This document shows, one piece after another, positions 13,601 through 24,548 of a DNA stretch of 64,000 nt. This stretch comes from Cunninghamia lanceolata. Lineage: Eukaryota > Streptophyta > Pinopsida > Cupressales > Cupressaceae. The notes below the pieces were generated by a model. It saw nothing but the letters and a program-made list of their open reading frames with translations. It did not search any database and had not been told where the DNA came from. Made by a program: the position numbers and the translations under genes. Every line of letters begins with the position of its first letter. Position 1 is the first letter of the stretch. The DNA lies in the NCBI GenBank assembly GCA_027924645.1, contig BSBN01000495.1:1736001-1800000 (forward strand), given 5' to 3'.

Positions 13601-14797
13601 GAGGCAGTTGGGTATGAGCCTAGCTAAAACCAAAGCATTTGAAGATGCAATAAAGGATCAAAGGTTGAACTTTAGAGAAGGCAGGGATGAGCTGAGATGG
13701 ATGGGAGTAGCTTTGGGGACTTACAATGTAAGGGATGGTCACAAAATTCTTATAAAGTAGCAAGAAGAAGCTTCAGACCTGCCAAGCCTCCTTTGCTAGA
13801 GTAAATTTTGTCTTCTGAAGGCTGGAATGTTCTCTTGGGCAGCGATTCAAGGGAGAATTCTCATAGTGGATAGGTTCAAAAAATTGGGCTTTAGTGGTCC
13901 TTCTAGGTGTGTGCTATGCAAGGCTGATGAGGAAATGGGAGATCATTTGTTAGTAACTTGCCCCTTTGCAGCAAAGTGTTGGAATTGACTCTGTGATAAA
14001 CTAAGTCTTAGCATAGTGCTTCCAATAACTTTGGTAAATCTTTCTTAAGCTGGCCAGTTTTATTTAAGAACTCATTTTTTTCTGGATTGTGGTGGACTTA
14101 CCCTTCCCTCTTAGTTTGGGAAGTTTGGAAGGAAAGGAATCACATAATTTTTAAGGATTCAGCCACTCCCCTCTGGACTTTTTTCAACAAATTGGAAGCC
14201 AAGATAGTGAAGGTGGTGAACTCAAGGTTGGATCAAGGGTGTAGCTCTAAGTCTTCTTTCTCAGGTTGGGATGCTCTCATGAGAAAGAAATAGAGTAGAC
14301 TCAGGATTCCACCTTGTTTTAATCTTAGCAACCCAGGACCCAGTTTGAGTCGAGCAGATGTTAAGTGGCAACTGCCGGAGTTTGGTTGGTATAAACTTAA
14401 ATTTGATGGAGCTTCCAGAGGCAATCTGGGATGATAAGGGGTAGGTTGTGTAGTGACAGATTGGGAAGGCATAGCAATAGCAAAATTGGTGCATCCTTTG
14501 AGTGAGGGAACTAATAACGTGGCAGAATTACAAGCGGCAAGGCTAGGTCTTCTTCTATGTTTAGTGCTCAAAATCAAAAAAGTAATGATTGAAGGTGATT
14601 TGATGATTGAAGTAAATGCTCTGAGATCAAAGAATTGCCAGAATTGGATTCTACATGCTCTCCTGGAAGAGACTTTGGAAATCCTAAACTCCTTTCAGGA
14701 AGTCACTATCAATCACATTTATCATGAAGGAAACTTGGAAGCAGATCGCCTTTCCAAATTGGGAGCAGATGGAATAAGGATTAAGGAAATGATCTGA
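10607..14797 (+). pseudogene. LINE ORF2: APE endonuclease, reverse transcriptase, zf-RVT, RNase H
   Basis: It starts MKIVTWNFRGLN at 10607, the classic start of a plant LINE endonuclease. Endonuclease motifs: IQESKL (Glu) and RGDFNAIL near 11020; the usual SDH appears as SNH at about 11281, losing the catalytic Asp. RT follows: LILKKEKPERLEDFRPISLC, MLMKLDIRKAYDKVS, GLWQGDPLSPFLF and the active site FVDD near 12683. A Cys/His region (CVLCKADEEMGDHLLVTCPF, about 13910) is the zf-RVT domain. RNase H at about 14390-14797 keeps D-E-D-D (NFDGAS, AELQAA, EGDLMI, EADRLS). More than ten stops are present, several where Trp or Gln is expected, and the frame changes between 11735 and 12052 and again before about 14087. 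It is not functional. Confidence 0.85.
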
Positions 14798-15144
14798 GAG
14801 GGTGGTAAGGAAGGCACCATCTCACTTTGCTGAGGTGACCATCTCAGTGAGTTGGTAGGGCCATCAATACTAGAAGCAATCATTCTTGCACAATGCTGAT
14901 GACAGTTATAGGCTAGCAAGGACAACTCCGTGCTAAAGCGATTGGGTCTAACAGATATAGGATGAGTGACAGGTGCTCAAGTGTGTGATTGGATAGTTTT
15001 GTGGCTAGTTCCTTTTCCTAGAGAATGTGGTGTGCATTGGTGACATAATAGGAAGTAATTTCCTGAGACTCCCTCATCATTTGAAGTTAAGACAATTTCC
15101 TTTTTATTGAGTTTGGCTCCTAGTTTAGGCTCAGATAGCATTGT

Positions 15145-15843
15145 ATGTCGATTCCACCACCACTGATTATCATTAGTCTTCTTCCTGTAAGTTACGTAGA
15201 CTGCGATGGCATGGAATCTCCAATTTTCCTCACTATGAAAGTTAGACAAATGACTTTCAAAGGGGAAATTATGGAGCAGAGGCTCAAGAGGGTTCTCAAG
15301 GAAAATAATGTTTTCTCTATCAAGGTGATGAAGCTCATCCTTGGAAAGAGTTTTGTCTCTGGAGGAGAAAGATGCCATGTAGACTCAGATATCTCTTCTA
15401 GGGTGGTAGTGTCATTGTTGGATGTTTCTACCCCCAAGGATGAGGTTAAGCTTCTGGTGCAGCAACTTTTCAAGTCTTCATTTTTGGAGGGGCTCGACGA
15501 GGTGCTCGTAGTAGCTGTAAGAGGTGGGCTTCCGAGGACAAAAGATTTATTCAAAGCCAATCAGCTAGGGGTCATGGTAGAGTATTATCCTTGCATTTTG
15601 GATATCAGAGGAGCTGAGTTAGTTGCGCACAGGAGTAGGGTTCACATGGGGAGGGACTTTCTGAAGAAAATGCTTAACCTAACTCCAACTGAAGGTTTCG
15701 ACTGGGTTGGGGCTTTTCACGACTACCTCTTTGAGGAAGGCAAGCTCTCAGAAACCCTTGCTAGATTTTGGTTGGTGGCGTCCAGTTTGATTTCTCTGTG
15801 GAGGTGGTGTTCCTTTAATGGTTATTTTGTTTTAGTTTTCTAA
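15145..15843 (+). CDS. uncharacterised 232-aa ORF in the LINE 3' region
   Basis: An uninterrupted plus-strand frame lying about 350 bases after the RNase H stop and about 300 before the LINE poly-A end, so inside the element as bounded by the target duplication. The protein is mixed alpha/beta in look: a hydrophobic start (PPPLIIISLLPVSYV), a basic middle (EQRLKRVLKENN), a segment DEVLVVAVRGGLPRTKDL, and a C-terminal hydrophobic stretch (FWLVASSLISLW). I recognise no family. The start is uncertain; MESPIFLTMKVRQMTF at 15211 is an alternative ATG. Its intactness contrasts with the many stops in ORF2. It could be a captured host fragment, an accessory LINE ORF, or chance survival. No promoter was identified. 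Confidence 0.45.
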   Translation: MSIPPPLIIISLLPVSYVDCDGMESPIFLTMKVRQMTFKGEIMEQRLKRVLKENNVFSIKVMKLILGKSFVSGGERCHVDSDISSRVVVSLLDVSTPKDEVKLLVQQLFKSSFLEGLDEVLVVAVRGGLPRTKDLFKANQLGVMVEYYPCILDIRGAELVAHRSRVHMGRDFLKKMLNLTPTEGFDWVGAFHDYLFEEGKLSETLARFWLVASSLISLWRWCSFNGYFVLVF

Positions 15844-16151
15844 TGATGTAAGGAGCGGCAGTAGTGTGTTATCCTTGTATAGTTTCTTTATATCTATGTT
15901 ATGAATAGTATAGAAGTCTGGGTCAGAGTCAAGGGCTAGCCTCAGTTTTATGTTTTAGTCTCTGTCAGCTTCTTGCTGTGGGTGGCCCTATGTGGATTTT
16001 GTTTGTCAGCCCTGCGTGACCCCTGGTTCTCTTAATTCAGTCTGAGCAGGTGGAAAGTCAAATCTTGCCATGGTGGCATATACTACATATACTATGTTAT
16101 TTTGGAAACTTTTTATATATAATATAACTTTGCTTACCGATAAAAAAAAAC

Positions 16152-16166
16152 AACTCATGCATATAA
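16152..16166 (+). repeat. LINE target-site duplication, right copy
   Basis: AACTCATGCATATAA, identical to 7940-7954, directly after the A-rich LINE end. Confidence 0.88.
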
Positions 16167-19100
16167 TAAATCTAGGGTAGTAATCATTATCCTATTGTAA
16201 TCTATTAAGCCTAAGATTAATTTATGTACGAGACAATTATTAGTTTATGCAATTAAAAAATTTATCTTGAAAACTTTCAAATTTTCATCATTATATATTT
16301 TTGGCATGTTTGGATAATCAATAATTTAAATTTTGTGTTGTCACTCATCATTTTCATTCCTTATAAATTGTTCCCTAGATCTCTACTTCTAAAAATAAAT
16401 TTTATTCACTAAGTGTTTATAGATCAAGCACTTAGCATTTGTGAATGATTATATTTCTAAATGCTCTATTATAGACATAATAAAAAGGTTCCAATATTTC
16501 TTTTTGATCTTCCAATTTTATTTATTTAGAGGATTCACTTATTAGATTTATGTTATAGTACTACATTAGTATACTACTAAATAATAACCTTAATTTTCAT
16601 TTTTACTTTTCAATAGTAAATTTTTAATAATTTTATAGTACACAATTCTTATTAAAATATCATGCCTTTTAAACATATATCTTAGGTACAATTTCCTTTA
16701 ATAATATTTCTCATAAACATATTCATTTATACCCCATAAATTTGATTGAATAGTTTATTTCTATTCAACTATATCCAATGCCAAATGATATATAAAATAC
16801 CAATGCTTTCTATAAAACTATGTCCAATACTAAATGGTATACAAAATACCATAATAAATTTGGACTAGAGATCATAAAAATAAATTAAAAAATATATTTA
16901 TGTCATATAATAATATCATTTTTTTTTTGCTAAAGGTAAAATCTAAAGAAAATTACTTCTTACTTCTTCTACACTTTTAGATTAGGAAAGGAAGTTAATA
17001 CTAATATATAATGTGAATTGAAAAACTAAAATAATTCTTGTCCATTTCGAATGAACTACGGAAGATTAAAGCATTATCTACAATGTTATCATGTTATATA
17101 TAATCTTTTATAAAAATTGTCTATTAACACACTAGAATAACTTTTTGGACATCTACCATGTATAATGCTTGATGGTGCATTTATAATATAAACCTTTTTT
17201 TAATTAATCATATACTTCTTTTATGGAGCACAATGGCTATAATCATGCCTTCCGAACTTTGAAGTAAACAAATCTATGTAAGCCCCCATAACCACTATAT
17301 AAGCAATTTGTCTTGATTCTATCATTGAAATCAAAAGAAATGAGACCAAATTACACCTTAGTTTTTATATTCATTGAAATTTTGATTCACTATTTCAACC
17401 CCTCACCCTCTTCTTCCTTTTAACCCTATCACTTGAGAAAAAAACATTACTTAGAAAATTTCCATCCTTACCAAATCCGAACTCTTCCTTCGTGCCTTGT
17501 TATTTTGCTAAGTGTTGTGGGATCACTATGTTGGGCATTCTCATTCTCCTTTGCTTCTTCGACATGAGCATGATTGGAGGTTTCCTCCCTGATTTTTATC
17601 TTGTATTATGCTAAGTCTTTCGGACTTCAAAGATAAGGAGGTTCCTTGTTCTAGTTCCCAAGGGAATATGTTTGGCAAGGGCCTATTTGCCACAGTCTGA
17701 TAGTTGTTTTCTTTCTGACACTTTGTATTTCTTTTGGACTTTAGACTTTAAGATGTCATCATGTTTTCTTCCTTAGACAAATGGTGTTTTAGTGTTGGTC
17801 CACTTGCTGAGGCTGGCTGAATTACCTTGACCTTTGTAATTCTTTGAATTTTAGGCTTTAGGGGGTCTCTTCTTATTTTTCTTATAGGGAGGCTTTCTAG
17901 CGAAGGATATGATCTTGATTCCTGATAATTCCATATTTGTCCAAGTATTTCAGGATCATAGTATCAAAGAGGTTTTTATTCTCCTGCTCAAGTAGAAGAT
18001 GATATGGTGAAGGTCCGAACTCTAAAGTTTGACAAGGTTACTTTGTCTTAAGTTTCTTCAAACTTTGACATTTGGATATGTTCTTGTTCTACTTTTGAGG
18101 TAAATGTTATAGTGAGAGCCTGATTACCGAAACCCAATGGCTTCCTTTTGTCCCTTTCAGATTTCAACACTCGTGACCTATCTTTTCTCACCTTTCCAAT
18201 ATGGAGATCAGTTTGATAATGGGACAATTATCAAAAGTCAATGGTTCCACCCTCTTATGCACTTGTTAGAGTTACAGGGAGTCTCCTACTCCATATACAA
18301 AGTAGACCAATTGCTAGATGCTTGATTTGTCAGGGCCTAAATTTTTTTTCTTTCCTGGTTCATCAATAGTGTAACTCACAATAAGACTTCTCAAAGACCC
18401 TTTTGACTGCCATTAATGCTCATTCTAAAGCCCGATGGAGTGTTAAATGGATTTCCTACACCCCCATGGTATTGTAACCCTCTCATTGATGAATTTAGGT
18501 ACCTGGGTATGGGTGAACCCTCTTTTTTTGCAAGTTTCCTGAAACAACCCATGTGGGCATGATGCAGCAGACATGGGTGATTTGTAAAACATGTTAACCA
18601 TTTTTCCCTCATCCATGCTACTATAGTTGATCTAAAATGCTATATATACATGTTTGAAAGATGTTTTTTGGTTGGTCTCTAAGCCATCATTCAGGTGGAA
18701 GGATTCAGTATTAGATCTAGGCCTTGTGTCATTTTGAAAAGCTGAATGAATCTGTTGGCATGTGCTTCGACCTCTCATGTCTTTTATCCAGTTCAGTAAT
18801 GAGGGGAAGATGTCATTTTATACTTCATTCATGATTTGTATTAAGTTGTTCTCTCCTTTGTAATGGCTATTTAGCCTTCATAATTAATACAAGAAATCAA
18901 TTTTTTCCTCTCTCCAAGACTTTACACTATGTTTATTTGAAGATTGTATGCTTATATTGTGGATAAAATGGTCCCTTTTGTAGCTTCAGTTTATAACCCT
19001 AACCTCTGTTATAGTCTTTATGAGTTTGTGTGAGTTATTTCAGCCTTTGAGATCATTGTTGTGTTATGAGTCAGGTCCAACTAACTAAATCTGGTGTATC

Positions 19101-20335
19101 ACTCTTTACATTTCTTGTCTTCCTCCTTCTCCCTTTTCCTTGGTGGTGTTAAATTAGGTTTAGTTGCATTATTTCTATGAACCTTAAGCTTAGAAAGAGG
19201 AACTATCCTTCTCTGGAAGTTTGATCTCATCTACAAGGTCCCACACCTTGAGATTATTCCCATTGTGTCATTGGAATGTTTGAACCAGATTCAAAGAGGG
19301 TGTATTTTTACGTAACAACAATACCTATATCAACGTTTAATGATGGATAAGTGTTGTGACAAATGTTAGAAATTGATTTGCCAATATTCTAGAATTTTAG
19401 GATTGACTGAGATGAAGATATAATAAATTCTACAAACTAACTATTTTTGCTCTAGACCACATAAACAGGCATGCATTTGAATCTATACACAAACCTAATC
19501 TAAAACTTAGAGATAAAATGTATTAGAATTGGAACTCTTGGGATTGGCTTGCCTTAATTTCTACTATCTCAATATGCATAACAATAGGTAGTGTTTTTTA
19601 ACACCTTTTGGTTAATTTGGTGGATTGTGATGCTCAAGTTCTACTTAGTTAGAGCCCAAACAAACTACCTTAATGGGTTTTAATGAAAGGTTTAGATACA
19701 ACAAGTGTCCAATGGACATGGGATATGCTTCAATAATTTATGTTATAATGCTCAAGATTCTTTTTGTTTTCCTTGCAAATCAAAATCTAGATGTGCTCAA
19801 TCAGAATGCCATAGGTTGTTTCAAAATGATTTTTTGAATGTCTTTAAATATAATGTAACCAAGAGCACAAATACATTGTAGGATAGCTCATTAATAGCTT
19901 GTAAGAAAGAGTTGGTAGGATAAAATTTGAGATTGAATTTGAAAAGTTCAAGGTTCATATCCACAAGTAAAAAAGTAATGGATCAAATCTACATGTGTAA
20001 GTCTAATCTTGAATAATTAAAATTAAATTTAAAAATTAATAAGAAATATATAAAAATGAGTAATAATAACATAAAAAATATGAAATTATTAAGAGCTAAA
20101 TTGACACAAAAATATATCAATTGTAAGGGAAAATCATATGGATATACCACTACATTCTAGAGGGAAAGTACTAACAATAAGCAAGAACTATATAATTTTA
20201 CCTCGAACCTTCTTGCAAGAGTTCTGTTAAACCTTAGATTAAATGATGGTATCTCTATGGCTGGTCTTAAATATCATCCACTTCAATAGTCAAAGGTCAA
20301 TTTTGGCCAATAAAAATAGGACAAATATTTACCAG
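16167..20335. other. unassigned intergenic stretch upstream of ACO
   Basis: 16.17-17.4 kb is very AT-rich; 17.4-19.3 kb is more pyrimidine-rich with no frame above 75 codons; 19.3-20.3 kb is again AT-rich. No repeat ends, tRNA or coding similarity were recognised. Old decayed elements may be present but cannot be named. Confidence 0.5.
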
Positions 20336-20387
20336 ATAGATTCCAAGCATAACTTGCTTGCGATAATCCTTCTACCGATTATCCATT

Positions 20388-20436
20388 GCTCAGCGCTGAC
20401 GGATTATTGTTTTCGACTGTTCGCTCAGCGCTGACG
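20388..20436 (+). promoter_or_regulatory. paired palindromic element in the ACO promoter
   Basis: The 14-mer GCTCAGCGCTGACG occurs twice, at 20388-20401 and 20423-20436, 35 bases apart (start to start). Its core TCAGCGCTGA is a perfect 10-bp palindrome. The pair lies about 330 bases upstream of the TATA box of the ACO gene in a locally GC-richer patch, and looks like a binding site for a dimeric factor. I cannot name the factor. Confidence 0.55.
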
Positions 20437-20715
20437 ACAGCCAATCCGTTACCAAATTTAACTCTCAAGAATCACATTTTATAGCAGCGATTCGGCCTGC
20501 ATTATTAATTAATTAAGCAATGTGTATGGATGCCGTTTATTTATTCTTACCGATGAAGGCGGCCGGCTGTGCATAAGTTTACGTCGTCAATCCAATCTAG
20601 ACCTTCGCTTTTGCAAGCAAACAGATTTATTGACTAAAGATAAAATTATAACTTACCGTTTAAGCTCTTCTTGGTGGAACTTTACTTGCCCCACAATCAA
20701 TCAATCAAGACAACA

Positions 20716-20721
20716 TATATA
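20716..20721 (+). promoter_or_regulatory. probable TATA box of ACO
   Basis: TATATA 117 bases upstream of the ATG, in CAACATATATACGCC. Initiation about 30 bases downstream would give a 5' leader of roughly 85 bases. It is the only TATA string in the nearest 130 bases upstream of the start codon. Confidence 0.55.
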
Positions 20722-20832
20722 CGCCTTGGTGTATTGTGTATTTCATCGCGCTCGCTTTGAGAAGACCTTCTAAGGCTTTGTTGTAAGATTTTTGTATCAA
20801 TTATTCTTCCTTGCTCTTAGATTTCTCCAGAC

Positions 20833-22089
20833 ATGGCCATCCCTGTGATAGACATGGCAACTTTCAATGAAGAAGGTAGAGAGGAGGTCATGGCTCAGAT
20901 TGCAAATGCTTGCGAGACTCCTGGATTCTTCCAGGTAACAGCTGCATTCTCTATCTATATATCTATATTTTCTCTCAGAACTGCAATGTAGACAATCTCT
21001 GTTTAGGTTGCATATCTACCTTTTCTCTCAGAGCTTCAATGTTCCTATATGTATACAATCTCTGTTTAGGTTACATATTCACATGATATCTTGTTATTTT
21101 CGACTTTCAGCTTTTAAACCATGGCATTAGTCACAGTCTCATGGATCGCGTAAAGGAACTATGCAAAGAGAATTTCAAGCTTAACAGAGAGGAAATTTTC
21201 CGGGAATCTGTGATGGTGAGTATGCTGAATGATTTGATAGCGAACCAACTGAATGCAATTCTCCGAGGATCAAAAGATTGGGGATATCAACTGGGAAGAT
21301 GTTTTCATGGTCAGTGACTTGCAAAAGACGGATTCCTGGCCATCACAACCCAGCAAACTCAAGTACATGGAACAAATATTGGTTGTCTTTACATCAACTG
21401 TCTTTCTATTCTTTCTTTTGGTCTATACATATTTGAAATTCACTCATTGTTTTATTTTCTCTATATGCAGGGAAACCATAGAAGAATTCCAGCACAAGAT
21501 ATTTGGACTTGCAGAGAGACTGCTGGAGATAATTAGCTTGAATTTAGGACTGGAGAAAGATTATCTGAAAGAGGCATTTGCAGGAGGAGAGAAGCCATTC
21601 TTTGGCACGAAGGTTAGTCATTATCCACCATGCCCACGACCTGATCTAATCGACGGCCTGCGCTCACATACAGACGCAGGCGGTCTCATTCTTCTCTTCC
21701 AAGATGACCAAGTGGGTGGTCTTCAAGTCCTCAACAATGGCGACTGGATTAATGTAGAGCCAATTTCTCATTCGATTGTAATAGACATTGGCGATCAGTT
21801 GGAAGTGATAAGTGGAGGAAAATACAAGAGCGCATATCATCGTATTCTGCCCACAGAAAATGGTAATCGCTTATCAGTGGCCTCGTTCTACAATCCCAGT
21901 CTCACTGCAATGGTCTACCCTGCTCATCCAGTCGACAAAACTGAAGCCATGGCTAATGGAACAGATGAACTGTCCATATATCCTAAGTATTCATTTGGTG
22001 ATTATATGAAAGTTTACGCTCAGGAGAAATACGAAGCCAAGGAGCCACGATTTGAAGCTATGAGAGCACTCTCCAAACAAGCCTGCTAA
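20833..22089 (+). CDS. ACO: 1-aminocyclopropane-1-carboxylate oxidase (ethylene-forming enzyme)
   Basis: ACO converts ACC with O2, ascorbate, Fe(II) and CO2 to ethylene, the last step of ethylene synthesis. Exon 1 is 20833-20934 (34 codons, MAIPVIDM...GFFQ, then GTAACA). Exon 2 begins 21111 (LLNHGISHSLMDRV). Exon 3 is 21471-22089; the intron 21363-21470 (GTACAT...TGCAG) splits an AAG codon and joins KLK to ETIEEF. The 2OG-Fe(II) core is complete: HTDAGG gives the iron ligands His and Asp, YHRIL the second His, and NRLSVASF the RxS motif; GTKVSHYPPCP and KEPRFEAM carry the Lys and Arg linked to ACC/bicarbonate use. Inside exon 2 the frame changes between VM (21215) and IGDINWEDVF (21277). Either a GT-AG intron of 61 (21216-21276) or 52 bases is removed, or the gene has a frameshift. 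With the 61-base intron the protein is about 303 aa, near the usual 310-320. Exon 3 is unbroken. Confidence 0.85.
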
Positions 22090-22563
22090 ATAGCACTACT
22101 TAGCTTTAATATTATGAACTAGTAATTCTAGGGAATTACTATAGGTTTAATGTCCTGAGTACTATGAAAGCTCTTGCTTCAATATTCTGAAATAACAATG
22201 GTGTGTAGTTGTGCTACTGTGATCAGATCGACTCTACTCCTGCTGTTTATAAAAATATGCTGTATGTTTTTACTATTTATTGCAGACCGTTTGTGTTTGT
22301 TAATTGTGTCCAAGAGTGTACTTCAAATACATTAATATTCTTTTATGGTTTTACTAATTTACTGATTAATCAATAGTAGACTGCACATTTGCCACCTGAC
22401 AAATTAATGCAAAGGAAATGGAAATGGAAATGGATCCTTTTATAGTCTACAATGTTGGGCGACCTGATTTTGGGTCTACATGTTACTTATAACATATCAG
22501 ACTACCTCATACTCCATTATGCAGGAGGCACCTAACTGTGCTTCTAATATGAGGCATGCATAC
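22090..22563. other. ACO 3' flank
   Basis: This should hold the ACO 3' UTR; no canonical AATAAA was seen close to the stop. From about 22380 the sequence reads, on the minus strand, as the downstream part of the SINE-like unit described at 23941-24030. Confidence 0.4.
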
Positions 22564-22568
22564 CCTAC

Positions 22569-23935
22569 TGTTGGAAACTTGTTGGTGTTGTCATTAATGT
22601 CAACCTATAGCAAGTAGTTCACTTGGTTTCCAAGTACTTTAAAAAAATGAATAAAAAGGTATGCAGTGTGACAAAAGTGTGCTCAGTGTTGTGCTCCGCA
22701 TTTCTTCTTAGTTGAAGATATGCTTGTGTGGTTTGGAAGTGTTGATCAAAGGTGTTATATCTAGAGTTTTAGGTTCTTGATTATGTGGAAGTGAAAGATG
22801 TGTTTTATAAAGTGTTTGCCTGTGTAGAAGAATGTCTAGAAGAAATGAGATTGCTCCACATTAAGGTTTCTTGTTTTGCAGATCTGGCGATGTGCTTATA
22901 CAGTCTATATCTACCTTCCGTTAAAGTTTCTAGTGATGGGTTGCTCGGAAAGTTCTGTTATTGTGTTGGTGTTTAGAGGTAGTGGATCCTGATGTGTAGA
23001 TTGAAGACATTCTTTGTTTCACGAGGTTGCAGAAGTGTTGCAAGAGATTCTAATTCTGTTGAATGTTATGGAAAGGTGTATGAATGTTGTAGAGTAGTTC
23101 TTTGTGGTCTGCATGATGGTTTTTGACTTGGAGAAGCATGGATGTGATTGTTAGCTCAAGTTTGGCCGATCTGGTATGCTAGTGCTATTTACAGAGGTAC
23201 CTCACGAATTGTGGATGTGATGAGCAACGTGGTGATACAAATTTGAGTCCTAGTTAACCCTTGACATGGTCCACTTTCACTTCTTTCCACTGCGTAAGTG
23301 TTTAGTACTGACCTAATTGGTGTTGCATGTTTGAGGTGGACACGATTCATTAGGACTAACCTAATTGAGATAGGTCTTGGTTGTAGATAGTTAAAATGCA
23401 AGAGGAAATTGAGTAAAGCAAGGCAGAGAAGATGATGTGTATGTCAATCAAGGGTGGTGAGATGTGTGTGAGCTTAAATGCGTATGGCTCCGGAATGCAG
23501 TGAGAAAAAGGTGCCTACATTTCAATGTGCTTGAAGTTGTTGGAGGCAGTGAGCCAAAGGTTGAGGGTGGCAAGGAGTGGCAGTGGTTGATTACTCCTAT
23601 TGCTTTGAGATAGTGCATCTCTCTGTAACAGTCTTCTTCTTTCTTCTCTCTTCTGGGTAGTGAGCCCTTGGCAGTGAGCCTTTCTTTTGGGTAGTGAGCC
23701 TATTTGATTTCAGTGTTCCTATTCATATATATGTGAACTAATCCTCACTGTGGTTTTTGCCTTCTCAGGTTTTCCACGTAAATCTGGTGTTCTTATGTGT
23801 TTGCATTGATGCTCTACATGTTTACATTCTGCTAATGCATAATAAGATGTTTATGTTTGGAATTTCTTCAAGGGTGAAATGTTTTAATACACAACTTATT
23901 TACCCCCCCCCTTAGTTGTCCTGTGCATTCTAACA
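22569..23935 (+). mobile_element. solo LTR, copia type
   Basis: It starts TGTTGGAAAC and ends TGCATTCTAACA, flanked on both sides by CCTAC (22564-22568 and 23936-23940). Near the 3' end it has the copia U5-like motif AGGTTTTCCACGTAAAT (about 23770), so orientation is plus; a TATATATG lies near 23735. A nine-C run lies close to the 3' end. No internal domains or primer site. Length 1,367 bp. ORFs inside (22785-22976, 23189-23401) have no recognisable content. Confidence 0.9.
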
Positions 23936-23940
23936 CCTAC

Positions 23941-24030
23941 CCCTTGCACGATTTGAACTTGTGACCTCTCTTTCAAGAGGGCAAGTTTTTCACCAACAGA
24001 CCAACTCAGGTTGAGTCTACAGGTTGGATG
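23941..24030 (-). ncRNA. tRNA-like head of a possible SINE
   Basis: On the minus strand CCTGAGTTGGTCTGTTGG (23993-24010) resembles a Pol III A box, and AGTTCAAATCG (23949-23959) a B box, at tRNA-like spacing with a tRNA-like stem between them (CCTCTTGAAAGAGAGG). Removing the solo LTR and one CCTAC joins this head to 22380-22563 on the minus strand, which would be the SINE body. Acceptor pairing was not established, so a working tRNA is not claimed. Confidence 0.45.
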
Positions 24031-24548
24031 GAACGCATCTAGAATTAAGGGAGCATCTTTTTTCTTTTAGGTAAAATGGGAATCACCACCTGCCACTTGG
24101 TTAAAAAAGGACATCTATGATTTCTAATGTATCTAAAATTGCATACTCCATAATGTTGTAAATATGTTGCTTTAATGTTTGACTTATTCCATAAAAAAAT
24201 CTACTTAATTTTCAATTCATTATGGAAAAAGTATTTTTATTAGTTTATATTGTTTATATTATTTAGTGGAAGTATAATCATGTGTCTTTTTAAATACGAA
24301 ACAATGTTATGTATATTAATATATAAATTTTTTAAAAATATATTATATCCCAAAAAAAGTGGGAGGAAAAAATCAAATCCCATGGTTTATGTAAAATGTA
24401 TGTTTAAACAATATATCAAAAATGAAAACATAACAACAAACTACTAAGGAACAAGAGCTATTAAACTAGTAGAAGCGAGTCATGGTCATGTGGTTTCCAC
24501 CATCATTAGTATTACAAGCTAGAAATCTACTAATCATTTGCTAATTAC
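24031..24548. other. unassigned AT-rich stretch
   Basis: No feature recognised except that the last 35 bases (AGCTAGAAATCTACTAATC...) are shared with the sequence before copy C at about 30318-30353, so the repeat unit of copies A and C extends slightly beyond their LTR. Confidence 0.5.

Larger units (their letters stand above)
7955..16151 (+). mobile_element. near full-length LINE (L1/RTE-like plant non-LTR retrotransposon)
   Basis: The 15-base string AACTCATGCATATAA occurs at 7940-7954 and again at 16152-16166, immediately after an A-rich end (GATAAAAAAAAAC). This is a target-site duplication made by target-primed reverse transcription, and it fixes both ends. Inside, in order: a short 5' leader, ORF1 with DUF4283, ORF2 with APE endonuclease, RT, a zf-RVT region and RNase H, then a separate 232-codon ORF and the 3' tail. 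Subtracting the nested solo LTR leaves about 7.1 kb. ORF1 and ORF2 carry many stops and at least two frame changes, so the copy is dead. It sits at the right end of duplication copy 1. Confidence 0.9.

Noticed and set aside
15192..15560. 122-codon minus-strand ORF
   Set aside because: Antisense shadow of the 232-codon LINE 3' ORF.
20161..20832. Organelle-derived DNA or an upstream gene in the ACO promoter
   Set aside because: ORFs at 20243-20434 and 20522-20773 have no recognisable content, and the sequence does not read as plastid or mitochondrial genes.
22569..23940. A CRISPR array, operon or bacterial gene cluster anywhere in the window
   Set aside because: Nothing of the kind was seen; introns, plant retroelements and AT-rich intergenic DNA show a plant nuclear origin.
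23941..24030. A functional tRNA gene
   Set aside because: A and B boxes are visible, but no paired acceptor stem was found next to them, so only a SINE-like head is claimed.
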